Below, one piece after another: positions 7,008-15,232 of a stretch of DNA of 33,278 nt; within the stretch, counting starts at the first letter, position 1; the number at the start of each line of letters is the position of its first letter. Position numbers and translations under genes: made by a program. The stretch comes from Cyanobacteria bacterium UBA2566 (GTDB lineage: Bacteria; Cyanobacteriota; Cyanobacteriia; Cyanobacteriales; Desertifilaceae). The stretch lies in NCBI GenBank assembly GCA_002340255.1, contig DDLS01000130.1, forward strand, positions 1 through 33,278, given 5' to 3'. The notes under the pieces were generated by a model, which saw only the letters and a program-made list of their open reading frames with translations, was not told the origin of the DNA and ran no database searches.

Positions 7008-7712
7008 TTATTGACCTCCCGATAACAAAGAATTAAAGCGATATCCTTGGCCTCGAATCGTTTCAATGGGACAAACACAGTTATAACTAGCTAATTTACG
7101 TCGGATTAAACGCATTTGTGCAGCGACCACATTACTCATGGGTTCGGCATCAAGATCCCAAAGTTGATTGCGAATTTTGCTCCCTGAAATAATGCGATCG
7201 GGATGTTTCATCAAGTAAGCAAAAATCTGGAATTCTTTCACCGTCAAGGGAATGGTTTGGGGCGGTTCCGTGAGGTTCACTGTGAGGGAAGTATTGCCAT
7301 CATCGAGGCTGAAATGACCTAAAGTTAGGGTTTGCGGTTGAAATTGGGGCGATCGCCTCTGCAAAGCCCGCAGTCTAGCCAGTAACTCATCCATAATAAA
7401 CGGTTTCACCAAGTAATCATCCGCCCCTGCATCTAACCCCGCGATGCGGTTTTCCGGTTCCCCCAAAGCAGTTAACATCAGCACCGGTACAGTTTTTTTC
7501 TCCTCTCTTAGCCGTTGACATAATTCTACTCCTGAAAGCTTGGGTAATAACCAATCAATAATCGCCACAGTATAATCTGTCCATTCACTGTCCAGATAAT
7601 ACCAAGCATCCAGACCATCTAAGACCCAATCCACCACATATTTTTCACTGACTAAAACTTGCTTAATCGCCAGTCCCAAGTCTTCTTCATCTTCTACCAA
7701 TAAAATTCTCAT
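7008..7712 (-). CDS. OmpR-family response regulator, NrsR/RppA-like
   Basis: A two-domain transcription regulator of 234 residues. The receiver domain (1-120) has the acidic pocket VEDEED, phospho-acceptor Asp53 in AIIDWLLP, LMLTAL with T81, and K103 in LVKPF. The winged-helix domain (about 125-230) has LTVKEFQIFAYLMKHPDRII and ETIRGQGYRF. The wording of the receiver resembles cyanobacterial RppA/NrsR/ManR regulators, which control metal or redox responses. It is divergent from a membrane-fusion-like gene and an RND pump gene across 222 bp, the arrangement expected for a regulator of that pump. The partner histidine kinase, normally adjacent, is absent; repeats and an IS630 scrap occupy the place downstream. 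Confidence 0.85.
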   Translation of the reverse strand: MRILLVEDEEDLGLAIKQVLVSEKYVVDWVLDGLDAWYYLDSEWTDYTVAIIDWLLPKLSGVELCQRLREEKKTVPVLMLTALGEPENRIAGLDAGADDYLVKPFIMDELLARLRALQRRSPQFQPQTLTLGHFSLDDGNTSLTVNLTEPPQTIPLTVKEFQIFAYLMKHPDRIISGSKIRNQLWDLDAEPMSNVVAAQMRLIRRKLASYNCVCPIETIRGQGYRFNSLLSGGQ

Positions 7713-7934
7713 AGTCCAATTAGATTACTTGAATAGAGTCAATTCTATAATGACTTAAAAAATCTCCTTTTTGTCCGCCTTGATTTAGCCCTAACCTTAA
7801 TTGATTAGGAGATACATTACCCGGGTTAGGATTAGCCTTGTTAATACCGCAAGCAATTTCACCTAGATTTCACTTCTCCTATGCCAGAGTGCGAACAGTT
7901 TGCAATCAATCCTGCTTCAATGTGAGGAGTTATT
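7713..7934. promoter_or_regulatory. Divergent promoter region of the response regulator and the RND operon
   Basis: The 222 bp gap must hold both promoters. It contains the inverted pair CCTAACC (about 7791) and GGTTAGG (about 7823), and several GATTA-containing words (GATTACTT, GATTAGGA, GATTAGCC) that could be regulator half-sites. No gene is visible. The specific operator is a guess. Confidence 0.35.
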
Positions 7935-8585
7935 ATGAAATCTTGGTCATTAATTAGTCTTCTGAGTCTTACCTTAACCCTGAGTACCCCTAACGTTGTG
8001 CTTTCCCATGTTGGTCATGGAGATGAGTTTCAGGCAACTGGGGGAATTGAACGAGTGCAAATCAACCCTGAAACCGACTCCTTGTTAGGAATTGTGGTTA
8101 CCTCGATCGCCGCAGCATCAGATGGCAGTTCTGCTGTTATGATTCCCATGACAGCCTTAGTCAGAGCAGATGGCAAACAACTGGTGTTTGTCAAATACGG
8201 GAATTTTTATGAGCCTGTAGAAGTTGCAACAGGGGTAACCGAAGGTGAATTCATCGAAATTACTGAAGGATTATCCATTGGAGAGCAATTAGTGATTCAG
8301 GGCAGTTTATCCCTGTATGCTGAGTCTCGCAAAACCAAAACGGCTGAACCAGAGACAACCGCTCCAACCCACGCTCAAGCGGATGCTCAAGGCATTCCCC
8401 ATAGTCACGATCGCACCGGTAATATGATTCAAGAGTCAGGACAAACCACAGAGAATCAATCGGGTGGCTTGTCCTGGAAGGCGATCGCAACAATTGTGGG
8501 TGGAAGCCTTGTATTAGTCAGTGGGACATTTGTGGCGATCGGTAATAGTAACAAAAAGAAGGAAATTTTTTCTAATAAAAATTGA
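7935..8585 (+). CDS. Shortened membrane-fusion (HlyD/CzcB-type) protein with C-terminal membrane anchor
   Basis: The protein has 216 residues. It starts with an export signal (hydrophobic to about residue 24), then His-rich SHVGHGDEF. The middle, from IPMTALVRADGKQLVFVKYG through VATGVTEGEFIEITEGLSIG to EQLVIQGS, matches the final beta-barrel and membrane-proximal section of RND membrane-fusion proteins. The helical hairpin and lipoyl halves are missing; full-length proteins have about 350-500 residues. A second His-rich stretch (PHSHDR) is followed by a hydrophobic segment at about 181-202 and a lysine-rich tail. It precedes an RND permease gene and probably works with it, perhaps as a periplasmic metal-handling adaptor. 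Neither a TolC-like gene nor a full adaptor gene is near. Confidence 0.7.
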   Translation: MKSWSLISLLSLTLTLSTPNVVLSHVGHGDEFQATGGIERVQINPETDSLLGIVVTSIAAASDGSSAVMIPMTALVRADGKQLVFVKYGNFYEPVEVATGVTEGEFIEITEGLSIGEQLVIQGSLSLYAESRKTKTAEPETTAPTHAQADAQGIPHSHDRTGNMIQESGQTTENQSGGLSWKAIATIVGGSLVLVSGTFVAIGNSNKKKEIFSNKN

Positions 8586-8589
8586 GGGA

Positions 8590-8702
8590 TATAGCCCTTC
8601 GCGCTAGGCAATAGGCTGGCTTTGCAATAGCTTGTATTGCTTAAATGGCGGTTTTTTACTCCCTCTACTGCCCTACTCCCCCACGAAGAGCGCAAAGCTG
8701 TA
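8590..8702 (+). repeat. Dispersed repeat between the adaptor and RND pump genes
   Basis: Begins TATAGCCCTTCGCGCTAGG and ends GCGCAAAGCTGTA, giving the same imperfect inverted ends as the other copies. The interior is more diverged. At 113 bp it is the longest copy. It lies between two genes expected to be co-transcribed. Confidence 0.7.
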
Positions 8703-8782
8703 TCTATGAGCGAAGCATTTGGGGTTGGAGATCGCTATTGTCCCCCTCATCTGAAAGATGAATACTGAAACTCAATTAGAAA

Positions 8783-11700
8783 ATGCTGAATTCCCTTCTC
8801 AATACAATTCTCAAAAATTCCATTGCCCAACGCTGGCTCATTGTCGTCAGTGCCATTTTGATCGCCATCTGGGGCATTTTTAGCATTAGCCAAATGCCTT
8901 TAGATGTCTTTCCCGCTTTTGCTCCCCCCCAAGTCGATATTCAAACCGAAGCCCCAGGACTTGCTCCCGAAGAAATCGAATCTCAAATTACCGTACCCAT
9001 TGAAAGTGCCGTCAATGGCTTACCCGATGTGACAACCGTCAGATCCTCTTCTAAAGTCGGATTATCGATGGTACAAGTCATCTTTGACCAAAGTGCCGAT
9101 ATTTACAAATCGCGCCAATCCGTCACTGAACGACTGCAACAAATCCAGGGTCAATTTCCTGAAAACGCCCATCCCCCAGAAATTTCACCTTTAGTCTCCC
9201 CATTAGGCACAATTTTACAATACGCCTTCACCGTTAACCCTCAAGGACAAACTTCCATGATGGAGTTACGTCATTGGGTAGAAGTGACCCTCACCCATCA
9301 AATTCTTTCAGTTCCAGGAGTCTCCCAAGTGACTCTTTATGGAGGAGATGAACGGCAAGAACAAGTGTTAATTGACCCAGAAAAACTCAGATCCCTGAAT
9401 GTTTCTCTAACGGAAGTCACTGAAGCAGCTAGAAAAGCAAGTTCTAATGCGCCAGGGGGTTTTCTGATTGGGGGAGGTCAAGAATTATTGACTCGAGGTA
9501 TCGGACAAATACAATCGATTGAAGATTTACAGCAGTCAGTGGTCAAAGTTGCAAACGGCCAACCCATCTTACTTCAAGATGTGGCAACGGTTCAAACCGG
9601 TTCAGCTCTTAAGCGAGGGGATGCTAGTTTTAATGGGCAACCGGCTGTGGTAATGATGATTAATAAACAGCCGGATGTAGATACCCCCACGGTGACTCAA
9701 GGGGTAGAAAAGATAATTGCCTCTTTACAGTCAAGTTTTCCTACTGATGTCGAAATTACCCGAACCTTTCGTCAAGCTAACTTTATTGATTCTGCCATTC
9801 AAAATGTTAGTGGTTCTCTACTGCAAGGAATTATTATCGTTTCGGTAATTATGCTGCTGTTTTTGATGAATTGGCGTACAGCAATGATTACCCTCAGTGC
9901 CATTCCTCTATCCTTATTGATTGGTTTACTCTTCATGAAAGCTTTTGGTCTCGGCATTAATACTATGACCTTGGGCGGGTTAGTGGTTGCCATTGGCTCT
10001 GTGGTCGATGATGCGATCGTGGATATGGAAAACTGTTATCGCGGACTGCGCCGTAACCAAGCACAAGAGAATCCTAAACATCCCTTTGAAGTGGTCTATC
10101 AAACTTCTGTTGAAGTTAGATTAGCGGTCATTTTTTCCACTGTAATTATTATTGTGGTCTTTGCGCCCATTTTTAGTTTGACTGGGGTAGAAGGACGTAT
10201 TTTTGCCCCCATGGGATTAGCCTATTTATTCTCTATTGCTGCCTCTACTCTGGTGGCAATGACCCTTTCTCCTGCTCTCTGTGCTATTTTGTTAGCCCAC
10301 CAAAGTGTACCCCAAGAGGGTACATTTATTTCGCGTTTGGCCATCCGTCTCTATCGTCCGTTTTTAAATCTATCCTTGAGATTGCCTAAAGTAATTCTGG
10401 GTTTGGCTTTAGCGGCTTTAGTCGCCACGATCGCCATTGTTCCCAGTTTGGGACGAGTATTTTTACCTGAGTTTCAGGAAAAGTCTATGGTCAATTCGAT
10501 GGTGTTGTTCCCTGGCGTATCTTTGGAGATGACCAACCGAGCAGGCATGGCTCTGTATAATTCTCTTCAGGATAATCCCCTATATGAATGGGTACAGGTC
10601 CGGGCGGGACGTGCCCCAGGAGATGCGGATGGAGCCGGAGTGAGTATGGCTCATGTGGATATTGAACTGAGCGATCTAGCTCTGAATAACAGAGAAGCGA
10701 GCGTACAAGCGTTACGGGAAGAGTTCTTAAAGTTACCTGGGGTCGCTCCCAATATTGGAGGTTTTATTTCGCACCGTATGGATGAAGTATTATCGGGAGT
10801 CAGAAGTGCGATCGCCATTAAAATCTTTGGCCCGGATTTGATTGAACTGCGTCAGATTGGTGAACAGGTGCGAGATGCGATCGCCCCCATTGAGGGAGTG
10901 GTAGATTTACAACTCGAACCTCAGTTACCCATCCGACAAGTCCAAATCCATTATGACCGCACAGCAGCGGCTGATTATGGATTGCAGATGGCAGATATTT
11001 CTGAGGTTGTCGAAACAGCACTCAATGGTCGAGTTGTTGCACAAGTGCCGGAAAATCAGCAATTCATTAATATTACCGTTGGTTTAGCTGAATCAGACCG
11101 CAATAATCTAGATGCCATTCGTGCCATTGCAATTTCTACCCCCACAGGAGAAACTATCGCCCTAGGCGATGTCGCTCAAATCGATTATGGCATGGGAGTT
11201 AATGTCGTCAATCGAGAAGATGTGTCGCGCTTAATCGTTGTTTCTGCGAATGTCGCTGAACGGGACTTAGGTAGTGTGGTTGGTGATATTCAAGCCACGA
11301 TTCGGAAAACTATACCATTACCTAAAGGCTACTTTATTCAATATGGCGGTCAGTTTGAAGCCGAACAAAATGCAAGTAATAATCTTTTGATCTACAGCAT
11401 CTTAGCTACAATTATTATTTCCATTTTGATGTTTTTCTCGGTTAAATCTTTTCCTGCAACCCTCGGGATTATGATTAATTTACCCTTGGCTTTGGTGGGT
11501 GGAATTATTGCCATTATTTTGAGTGGTGGTGTAATGTCTATCGCCTCTCTGATTGGCTTTATTACCTTATTCGGGGTCTCTGTCCGCAATGGCTTATTGT
11601 TGGTAGATAACTACAATCAGAAAGCCTCTCAAGGCATGGGTTTGAAAGAGGTGATTGTTAAGGGGTCTTTAGACCGAGTCAACGCGATTTTAATGACAGC

Positions 11701-11938
11701 ACTGACTTCAGCTTTGGGGATGTTGCCCTTGGCGATCGCCTCTGGTGCGGGAAATGAAATCCTCCAACCTTTGGCAATTGTCGTTCTAGGAGGATTGTTT
11801 ACCTCTACAGCCTTAACGTTGTTGGTGATTCCAGCCCTCTATGCCCAATTTGGTAAATGGTTGATGCCTAAATATTCCTCATCTACCCTCAAGAGTTGGG
11901 TGAGCGAGCATGAAAAATCACTTTTAGAACGGTTGTAA
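8783..11938 (+). CDS. RND efflux permease, heavy-metal (CusA/CzcA/NrsA) type
   Basis: An inner-membrane proton-driven exporter of 1051 residues, full length. The first membrane helix lies at about 17-36, followed by a periplasmic porter loop, helices 2-6 from about 340, a second loop, and helices 8-12 from about 865. The fourth helix carries AIGSVVDDAIVDMEN, with Asp409 and Glu416 at the proton-relay positions D408 and E415 of CzcA. The CzcA Asp402 position is Ala403, as in CusA. This hints at a monovalent or copper-type pump, but the metal-binding methionines cannot be confirmed by eye. The conserved adaptor and regulator neighbours support metal or toxic-compound efflux. The substrate is undetermined. 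Confidence 0.88.
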   Translation: MLNSLLNTILKNSIAQRWLIVVSAILIAIWGIFSISQMPLDVFPAFAPPQVDIQTEAPGLAPEEIESQITVPIESAVNGLPDVTTVRSSSKVGLSMVQVIFDQSADIYKSRQSVTERLQQIQGQFPENAHPPEISPLVSPLGTILQYAFTVNPQGQTSMMELRHWVEVTLTHQILSVPGVSQVTLYGGDERQEQVLIDPEKLRSLNVSLTEVTEAARKASSNAPGGFLIGGGQELLTRGIGQIQSIEDLQQSVVKVANGQPILLQDVATVQTGSALKRGDASFNGQPAVVMMINKQPDVDTPTVTQGVEKIIASLQSSFPTDVEITRTFRQANFIDSAIQNVSGSLLQGIIIVSVIMLLFLMNWRTAMITLSAIPLSLLIGLLFMKAFGLGINTMTLGGLVVAIGSVVDDAIVDMENCYRGLRRNQAQENPKHPFEVVYQTSVEVRLAVIFSTVIIIVVFAPIFSLTGVEGRIFAPMGLAYLFSIAASTLVAMTLSPALCAILLAHQSVPQEGTFISRLAIRLYRPFLNLSLRLPKVILGLALAALVATIAIVPSLGRVFLPEFQEKSMVNSMVLFPGVSLEMTNRAGMALYNSLQDNPLYEWVQVRAGRAPGDADGAGVSMAHVDIELSDLALNNREASVQALREEFLKLPGVAPNIGGFISHRMDEVLSGVRSAIAIKIFGPDLIELRQIGEQVRDAIAPIEGVVDLQLEPQLPIRQVQIHYDRTAAADYGLQMADISEVVETALNGRVVAQVPENQQFINITVGLAESDRNNLDAIRAIAISTPTGETIALGDVAQIDYGMGVNVVNREDVSRLIVVSANVAERDLGSVVGDIQATIRKTIPLPKGYFIQYGGQFEAEQNASNNLLIYSILATIIISILMFFSVKSFPATLGIMINLPLALVGGIIAIILSGGVMSIASLIGFITLFGVSVRNGLLLVDNYNQKASQGMGLKEVIVKGSLDRVNAILMTALTSALGMLPLAIASGAGNEILQPLAIVVLGGLFTSTALTLLVIPALYAQFGKWLMPKYSSSTLKSWVSEHEKSLLERL

Positions 11939-12013
11939 TATAGTAGGGGAAGAAAGAGTTAGAACACTTTCTATTGCCGATTCCCTTTTGCTGCCCGAAG
12001 CCCTGTAAGCTCC

Positions 12014-12045
12014 GATCTCGATCGCCTGCAATGGCTATCGAGATC
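12014..12045. terminator. Long hairpin downstream of the RND pump gene
   Basis: GATCTCGAT and ATCGAGATC pair perfectly. After one C/T mismatch, GCC pairs with GGC around a six-base loop. The structure lies 75 bases after the pump stop and 116 bases before the DUF2949 start. No T-run follows, so it may stabilise the mRNA end rather than terminate by itself. Confidence 0.5.
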
Positions 12046-12160
12046 ACATCTGGGTTATCTCTAATCTCACAAAACAGATGTCGATCTTGTCACGGTCAAA
12101 TGCTGGGAGATCGGGGAAGATAGAAGCATCGATAAATAAAGTCTTTTGCCCTATACGATC

Positions 12161-12361
12161 ATGTTTACTCCCACCACGACTCTCCAACCCCTTATCCAAT
12201 TCTTGCAACGCGATCTAGAACTGCCAGCAACCTCAATTCGCTTGGCGTTGCGCCATCATGATAGTAGCCCCAGCTTATTGCCAATGACCCTATGGCAATA
12301 TGGATTGATTACCTTAGAGCAACTCGATAAAATCTATGATTGGCTCTTTTCACAAGCCTAA
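12161..12361 (+). CDS. DUF2949 family protein
   Basis: A small cytoplasmic protein typical of cyanobacteria, function unknown. Conserved features are the opening LIQFLQRDLELP, the LALRHH segment, LLPMTLWQYGLITLEQLDKI and DWLF near the end. I chose the ATG at 12161 (66 residues) over an in-frame TTG at 12146, because family members begin shortly before the LIxFLQ helix. It is convergent with pstB, 40 bases away. Confidence 0.75.
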   Translation: MFTPTTTLQPLIQFLQRDLELPATSIRLALRHHDSSPSLLPMTLWQYGLITLEQLDKIYDWLFSQA

Positions 12362-12401
12362 GGGAGAGCGATCGCCTTAAATTTGCCGTAAAATTAGCTA
12401 A

Positions 12402-13229
12402 TCAGCCAATTCGACCACTAATATAGTCGGCTGTCTGCTTATTCTTGGGTTGAGAAAAAATTTCTTCAGTTTTGCCAAACTCCATCATTTCTCCCAAATA
12501 CATGAACGCCGTATAATCTGAAAACCGTGCCGCTTGCTGCATACTGTGAGTCACAATCAAAATCGTTACTTGAGTTTTCAATTGGCTCATCAGTGCTTCT
12601 ACACTATCTGTGGCGATCGGATCTAACGCCGAAGTCGGTTCATCAAACAAAATAATCTCCGGATTAGTGACCAACGCACGAGCAATACACAATCGTTGTT
12701 GTTGTCCTCCCGAAAGATTATAAGCAGAATCATGAAGACGATCTTTAACTTCATCTAAAAGAGCTGCTCCTTGCAGAGCCTCCTCAACCTTTTCATCCAA
12801 AGTACTCCGCTTACGAATACCGCGCACTCGCAGCCCATACGCCACATTCTCATAAACAGACTTCGGAAATGGATTCGGTTTTTGAAACACCATACCCACC
12901 CGCATTCTGACTTCAATGGGATCGATATTGCGTCCTAAAATATTCACGCTATCTAGCTTAATCACTCCCTCATAACGATTCCCTGGATACAAATCATGCA
13001 TTCGATTGAAACAACGCAACAAGGTTGTTTTCCCACATCCAGAGGGGCCGATAATTGCGGTAACTCTCTTTTCAGGAACGTGTAAACTAATCCCTTTAAG
13101 AGCATGGACAGAGCCATAATAAAAATTGAGGTTTTCTACTTCTGCTTTGAAGCTCACCTGATTCGCTTCTGGCTCTCCAGAAGCAGAGGAGTTAGATTTA
13201 CGAAACTTTTCTGGTGTGTAATCTACCAT
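12402..13229 (-). CDS. pstB: Phosphate ABC transporter, ATP-binding protein
   Basis: Powers high-affinity phosphate import with PstS, PstC and PstA. The 275 residues include Walker A GPSGCGKTT (61-69), the ABC signature LSGGQQQR, Walker B IILFDEPTSALDP and the switch-histidine segment LIVTHSMQQAARFSD, all intact. The N-terminal 30 residues are an extension rich in Ser and Glu. The ATG overlaps the pstA stop (ATGGTAG), indicating translational coupling. It is the last gene of the operon. Confidence 0.97.
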   Translation of the reverse strand: MVDYTPEKFRKSNSSASGEPEANQVSFKAEVENLNFYYGSVHALKGISLHVPEKRVTAIIGPSGCGKTTLLRCFNRMHDLYPGNRYEGVIKLDSVNILGRNIDPIEVRMRVGMVFQKPNPFPKSVYENVAYGLRVRGIRKRSTLDEKVEEALQGAALLDEVKDRLHDSAYNLSGGQQQRLCIARALVTNPEIILFDEPTSALDPIATDSVEALMSQLKTQVTILIVTHSMQQAARFSDYTAFMYLGEMMEFGKTEEIFSQPKNKQTADYISGRIG

Positions 13230-14161
13230 TTGATTCCTCTACGAAAACGATACCGCAAATAAATTGCCAGACTATTCATGGCTAAAGTCATCAATGTCAG
13301 AACGGTTCCTGCGGCGGCTGCATTGACTTGAAATTCAGGATTAGGACGCGATACCCAGTTAAACATTTGAATGGGCATCACGGTAAACGGTGCTTGTAAC
13401 CAAGCCAATGAAATAAATGGGAATTCACTCTTAACAGGAGAGTCGGGTAAAAACGCAATAAACGTTAAAGCACCAATGGTAATCAATGGAGCAGTTTGGC
13501 CAATCGCTCGCGATAGCCCGATAATAATTCCTGTGAGAATACTACCAAAGGAATAGGGTAAAATGTGATCCCAAATAACTTGCCATTTACTTGCCCCGAG
13601 TCCATAGGCTGCTTCTCTTAAACTATTGGGGATAGCGCGGATGGATTCGCGAGTAGTGACAATAACTACTGGTAAAATTAACAAAGAAAGGGTTAATCCG
13701 CCAGTGAGAACTGTTTGCCCCAATTGCAGTTGATAAACAAATAATCCTAGGGCTAATAATCCATAGATAATAGAAGGGACTCCAGCTAGATTGGTGACAT
13801 TAATTTCAATAATGTCGGAAATCCAGTTTTTGGCGGCATATTCTTCTAGATAAATTCCAGAAGCGACTCCTAGAGGAACAGCCGCACAGGCAGTTACCAA
13901 CATTACTAAGCTCGTTCCGACCCAAGCAGATAAAATCCCAGCTTGTTCGGGTTTTCGACTGGGAAATGAGATAAAGAATTCTGGGGTGATCCGGGCAGCG
14001 CCATCCATGGCCATGGCAAGGGTCAAGGAGAAGAGAACGATTACGGCAATAAAAATCACCAGTAATCCGAGAACACCAAAGAGGCTATTAATCAGTTGAC
14101 GCTGCTGAATATTAGCCCTAATACTTTGTACGTTTTCGCTTTGTAGAGTTTCCTGAGCCAT
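13223..14161 (-). CDS. pstA: Phosphate ABC transporter, permease PstA
   Basis: Inner-membrane subunit of 312 residues with about six hydrophobic helices, the first at 28-52. The cytoplasmic coupling loop is REAAYGLGASKWQVIWDHIL, the EAA motif that contacts PstB. AGVPSIIYGLLALG is the usual PstA helix-3 region. It starts 23 bases after the pstC stop and overlaps pstB by 7 bases. Confidence 0.95.
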   Translation of the reverse strand: MAQETLQSENVQSIRANIQQRQLINSLFGVLGLLVIFIAVIVLFSLTLAMAMDGAARITPEFFISFPSRKPEQAGILSAWVGTSLVMLVTACAAVPLGVASGIYLEEYAAKNWISDIIEINVTNLAGVPSIIYGLLALGLFVYQLQLGQTVLTGGLTLSLLILPVVIVTTRESIRAIPNSLREAAYGLGASKWQVIWDHILPYSFGSILTGIIIGLSRAIGQTAPLITIGALTFIAFLPDSPVKSEFPFISLAWLQAPFTVMPIQMFNWVSRPNPEFQVNAAAAGTVLTLMTLAMNSLAIYLRYRFRRGIKW

Positions 14162-14184
14162 ACTATTTTACTATTTTACTAAGT

Positions 14185-15117
14185 TTAATAGATTTCTCGA
14201 TAATATTTGGACAAAAAGTGTCCAATAATATTCAAGGTTAAAGTCATGAGAACTAGGGTTAATCCAGCGGCAAAAATAGTTTGATATTCTAGGGTTCCGT
14301 GGGGTAGATCTCCCATGCTGACACTAGCAATGTAGGCGGTGATGGTTGCACCTTCTTCTAAGGGGTTTAGAGTTAAGGTGGGTTGAATTCCAGCGGCGAT
14401 CGCCACAATCATGGTTTCGCCGACTGCCCGCGATACTCCAAGGATATAGGAGGAGCTAATGCCAGAAATTGCCGCCGGAAAGACAACTCTCAGAGCGGTT
14501 TGCAGGCGGGTTGTTCCCATGGCATAAGACCCTTCTCGTAAGCCGATGGGAACGGCACGCATGGCATCTTCACTAATGGAGCTAATAAAGGGGGTAATCA
14601 TGATTCCCATGACTAAGCCCGCACTGAGCATATTAAAGATGGGAAGCGTGGGGATGATTTTTTGCAGTAGTGGGGTAACAAACAGGAGCGCAAAATATCC
14701 ATAGACCACAGTGGGAATGGCGGCTAAAAGCTCTAAGCACGGTTTAACGATTTCTCTCAGACGAGGGTGGGCAAATTCACTGAGGTAAATCGCAGCAACG
14801 GTTCCTAATGGAATGGCAACCATCATGGCAATGCCTGCGGTGACTAAGGTTCCTGATAGGAGCGACAAAATACCATAACGGGCTTGTTCTCCAAACAAAG
14901 GAGTCCATTCAGGTGCAGTGAGGAATTCAACAAGGGAAACTTCTTCAAAAAAGGATAAGGATTCTTTGGTCAGGAGAAAGAGAATAGAGATAGTGGTCGC
15001 AACCGTCGAGCAAGCTGCCAGAAATAGGATAAACTCAATGGCTTTCTCTCGGAAGATACGAGTTCTTCGGGTAGAGTATGGGATGCTGTTAGATAGGGAA
15101 ATGGGGCGATCGCTCAT
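14185..15117 (-). CDS. pstC: Phosphate ABC transporter, permease PstC
   Basis: Second membrane subunit of the phosphate importer. The first helix follows REKAIEFILFLAACSTVATT. PTVVYGYFALLFVTPLLQ and the coupling loop REGSYAMGTTRLQTALRVVF are typical. The open frame extends to an ATG at 15219, but that extra 34-residue stretch would be translated from a strong hairpin and a dispersed repeat and is unlike PstC. I therefore place the start at 15117 (MSDRPISLSN, 310 residues). It lies downstream of pstS behind a stable hairpin, which should lower its expression relative to pstS. Confidence 0.9.
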   Translation of the reverse strand: MSDRPISLSNSIPYSTRRTRIFREKAIEFILFLAACSTVATTISILFLLTKESLSFFEEVSLVEFLTAPEWTPLFGEQARYGILSLLSGTLVTAGIAMMVAIPLGTVAAIYLSEFAHPRLREIVKPCLELLAAIPTVVYGYFALLFVTPLLQKIIPTLPIFNMLSAGLVMGIMITPFISSISEDAMRAVPIGLREGSYAMGTTRLQTALRVVFPAAISGISSSYILGVSRAVGETMIVAIAAGIQPTLTLNPLEEGATITAYIASVSMGDLPHGTLEYQTIFAAGLTLVLMTLTLNIIGHFLSKYYREIY

Positions 15118-15121
15118 TATT

Positions 15122-15175
15122 TGATAGTGCTTCGCGCTGGTAATGGGTAATAGCGAATGGGCCGTTGCGAATAAA
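15122..15175 (+). repeat. Degenerate dispersed repeat in the pstS-pstC gap
   Basis: GATAGTGCTTCGCGCTGG followed by TAATGGGTAATAGCGAATGG corresponds to the outer half of the repeat at 2561 with point changes. Only one end is recognisable. Confidence 0.5.
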
Positions 15176-15183
15176 CACACAAC

Positions 15184-15213
15184 GGTAGGAGTAATAATAA
15201 AATTACTCCTACC
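15184..15213 (-). promoter_or_regulatory. 12 bp perfect stem-loop between pstS and pstC
   Basis: GGTAGGAGTAAT, loop AATAAA, ATTACTCCTACC. The hairpin starts 19 bases after the pstS stop in the transcribed direction. No T-run follows on the minus strand. A structure at this place usually protects the 3' end of the abundant binding-protein mRNA or partly attenuates the downstream permease genes. The flanking bases resemble the core of the MITE at 25895-26011. Confidence 0.7.
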
Positions 15214-15232
15214 CATCATGAATTGAGCAGAA

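Noticed and set aside
15118..15219. Upstream start of pstC at 15219
   Set aside because: The extra residues would be encoded by a hairpin and a repeat remnant and are unlike PstC N-termini.
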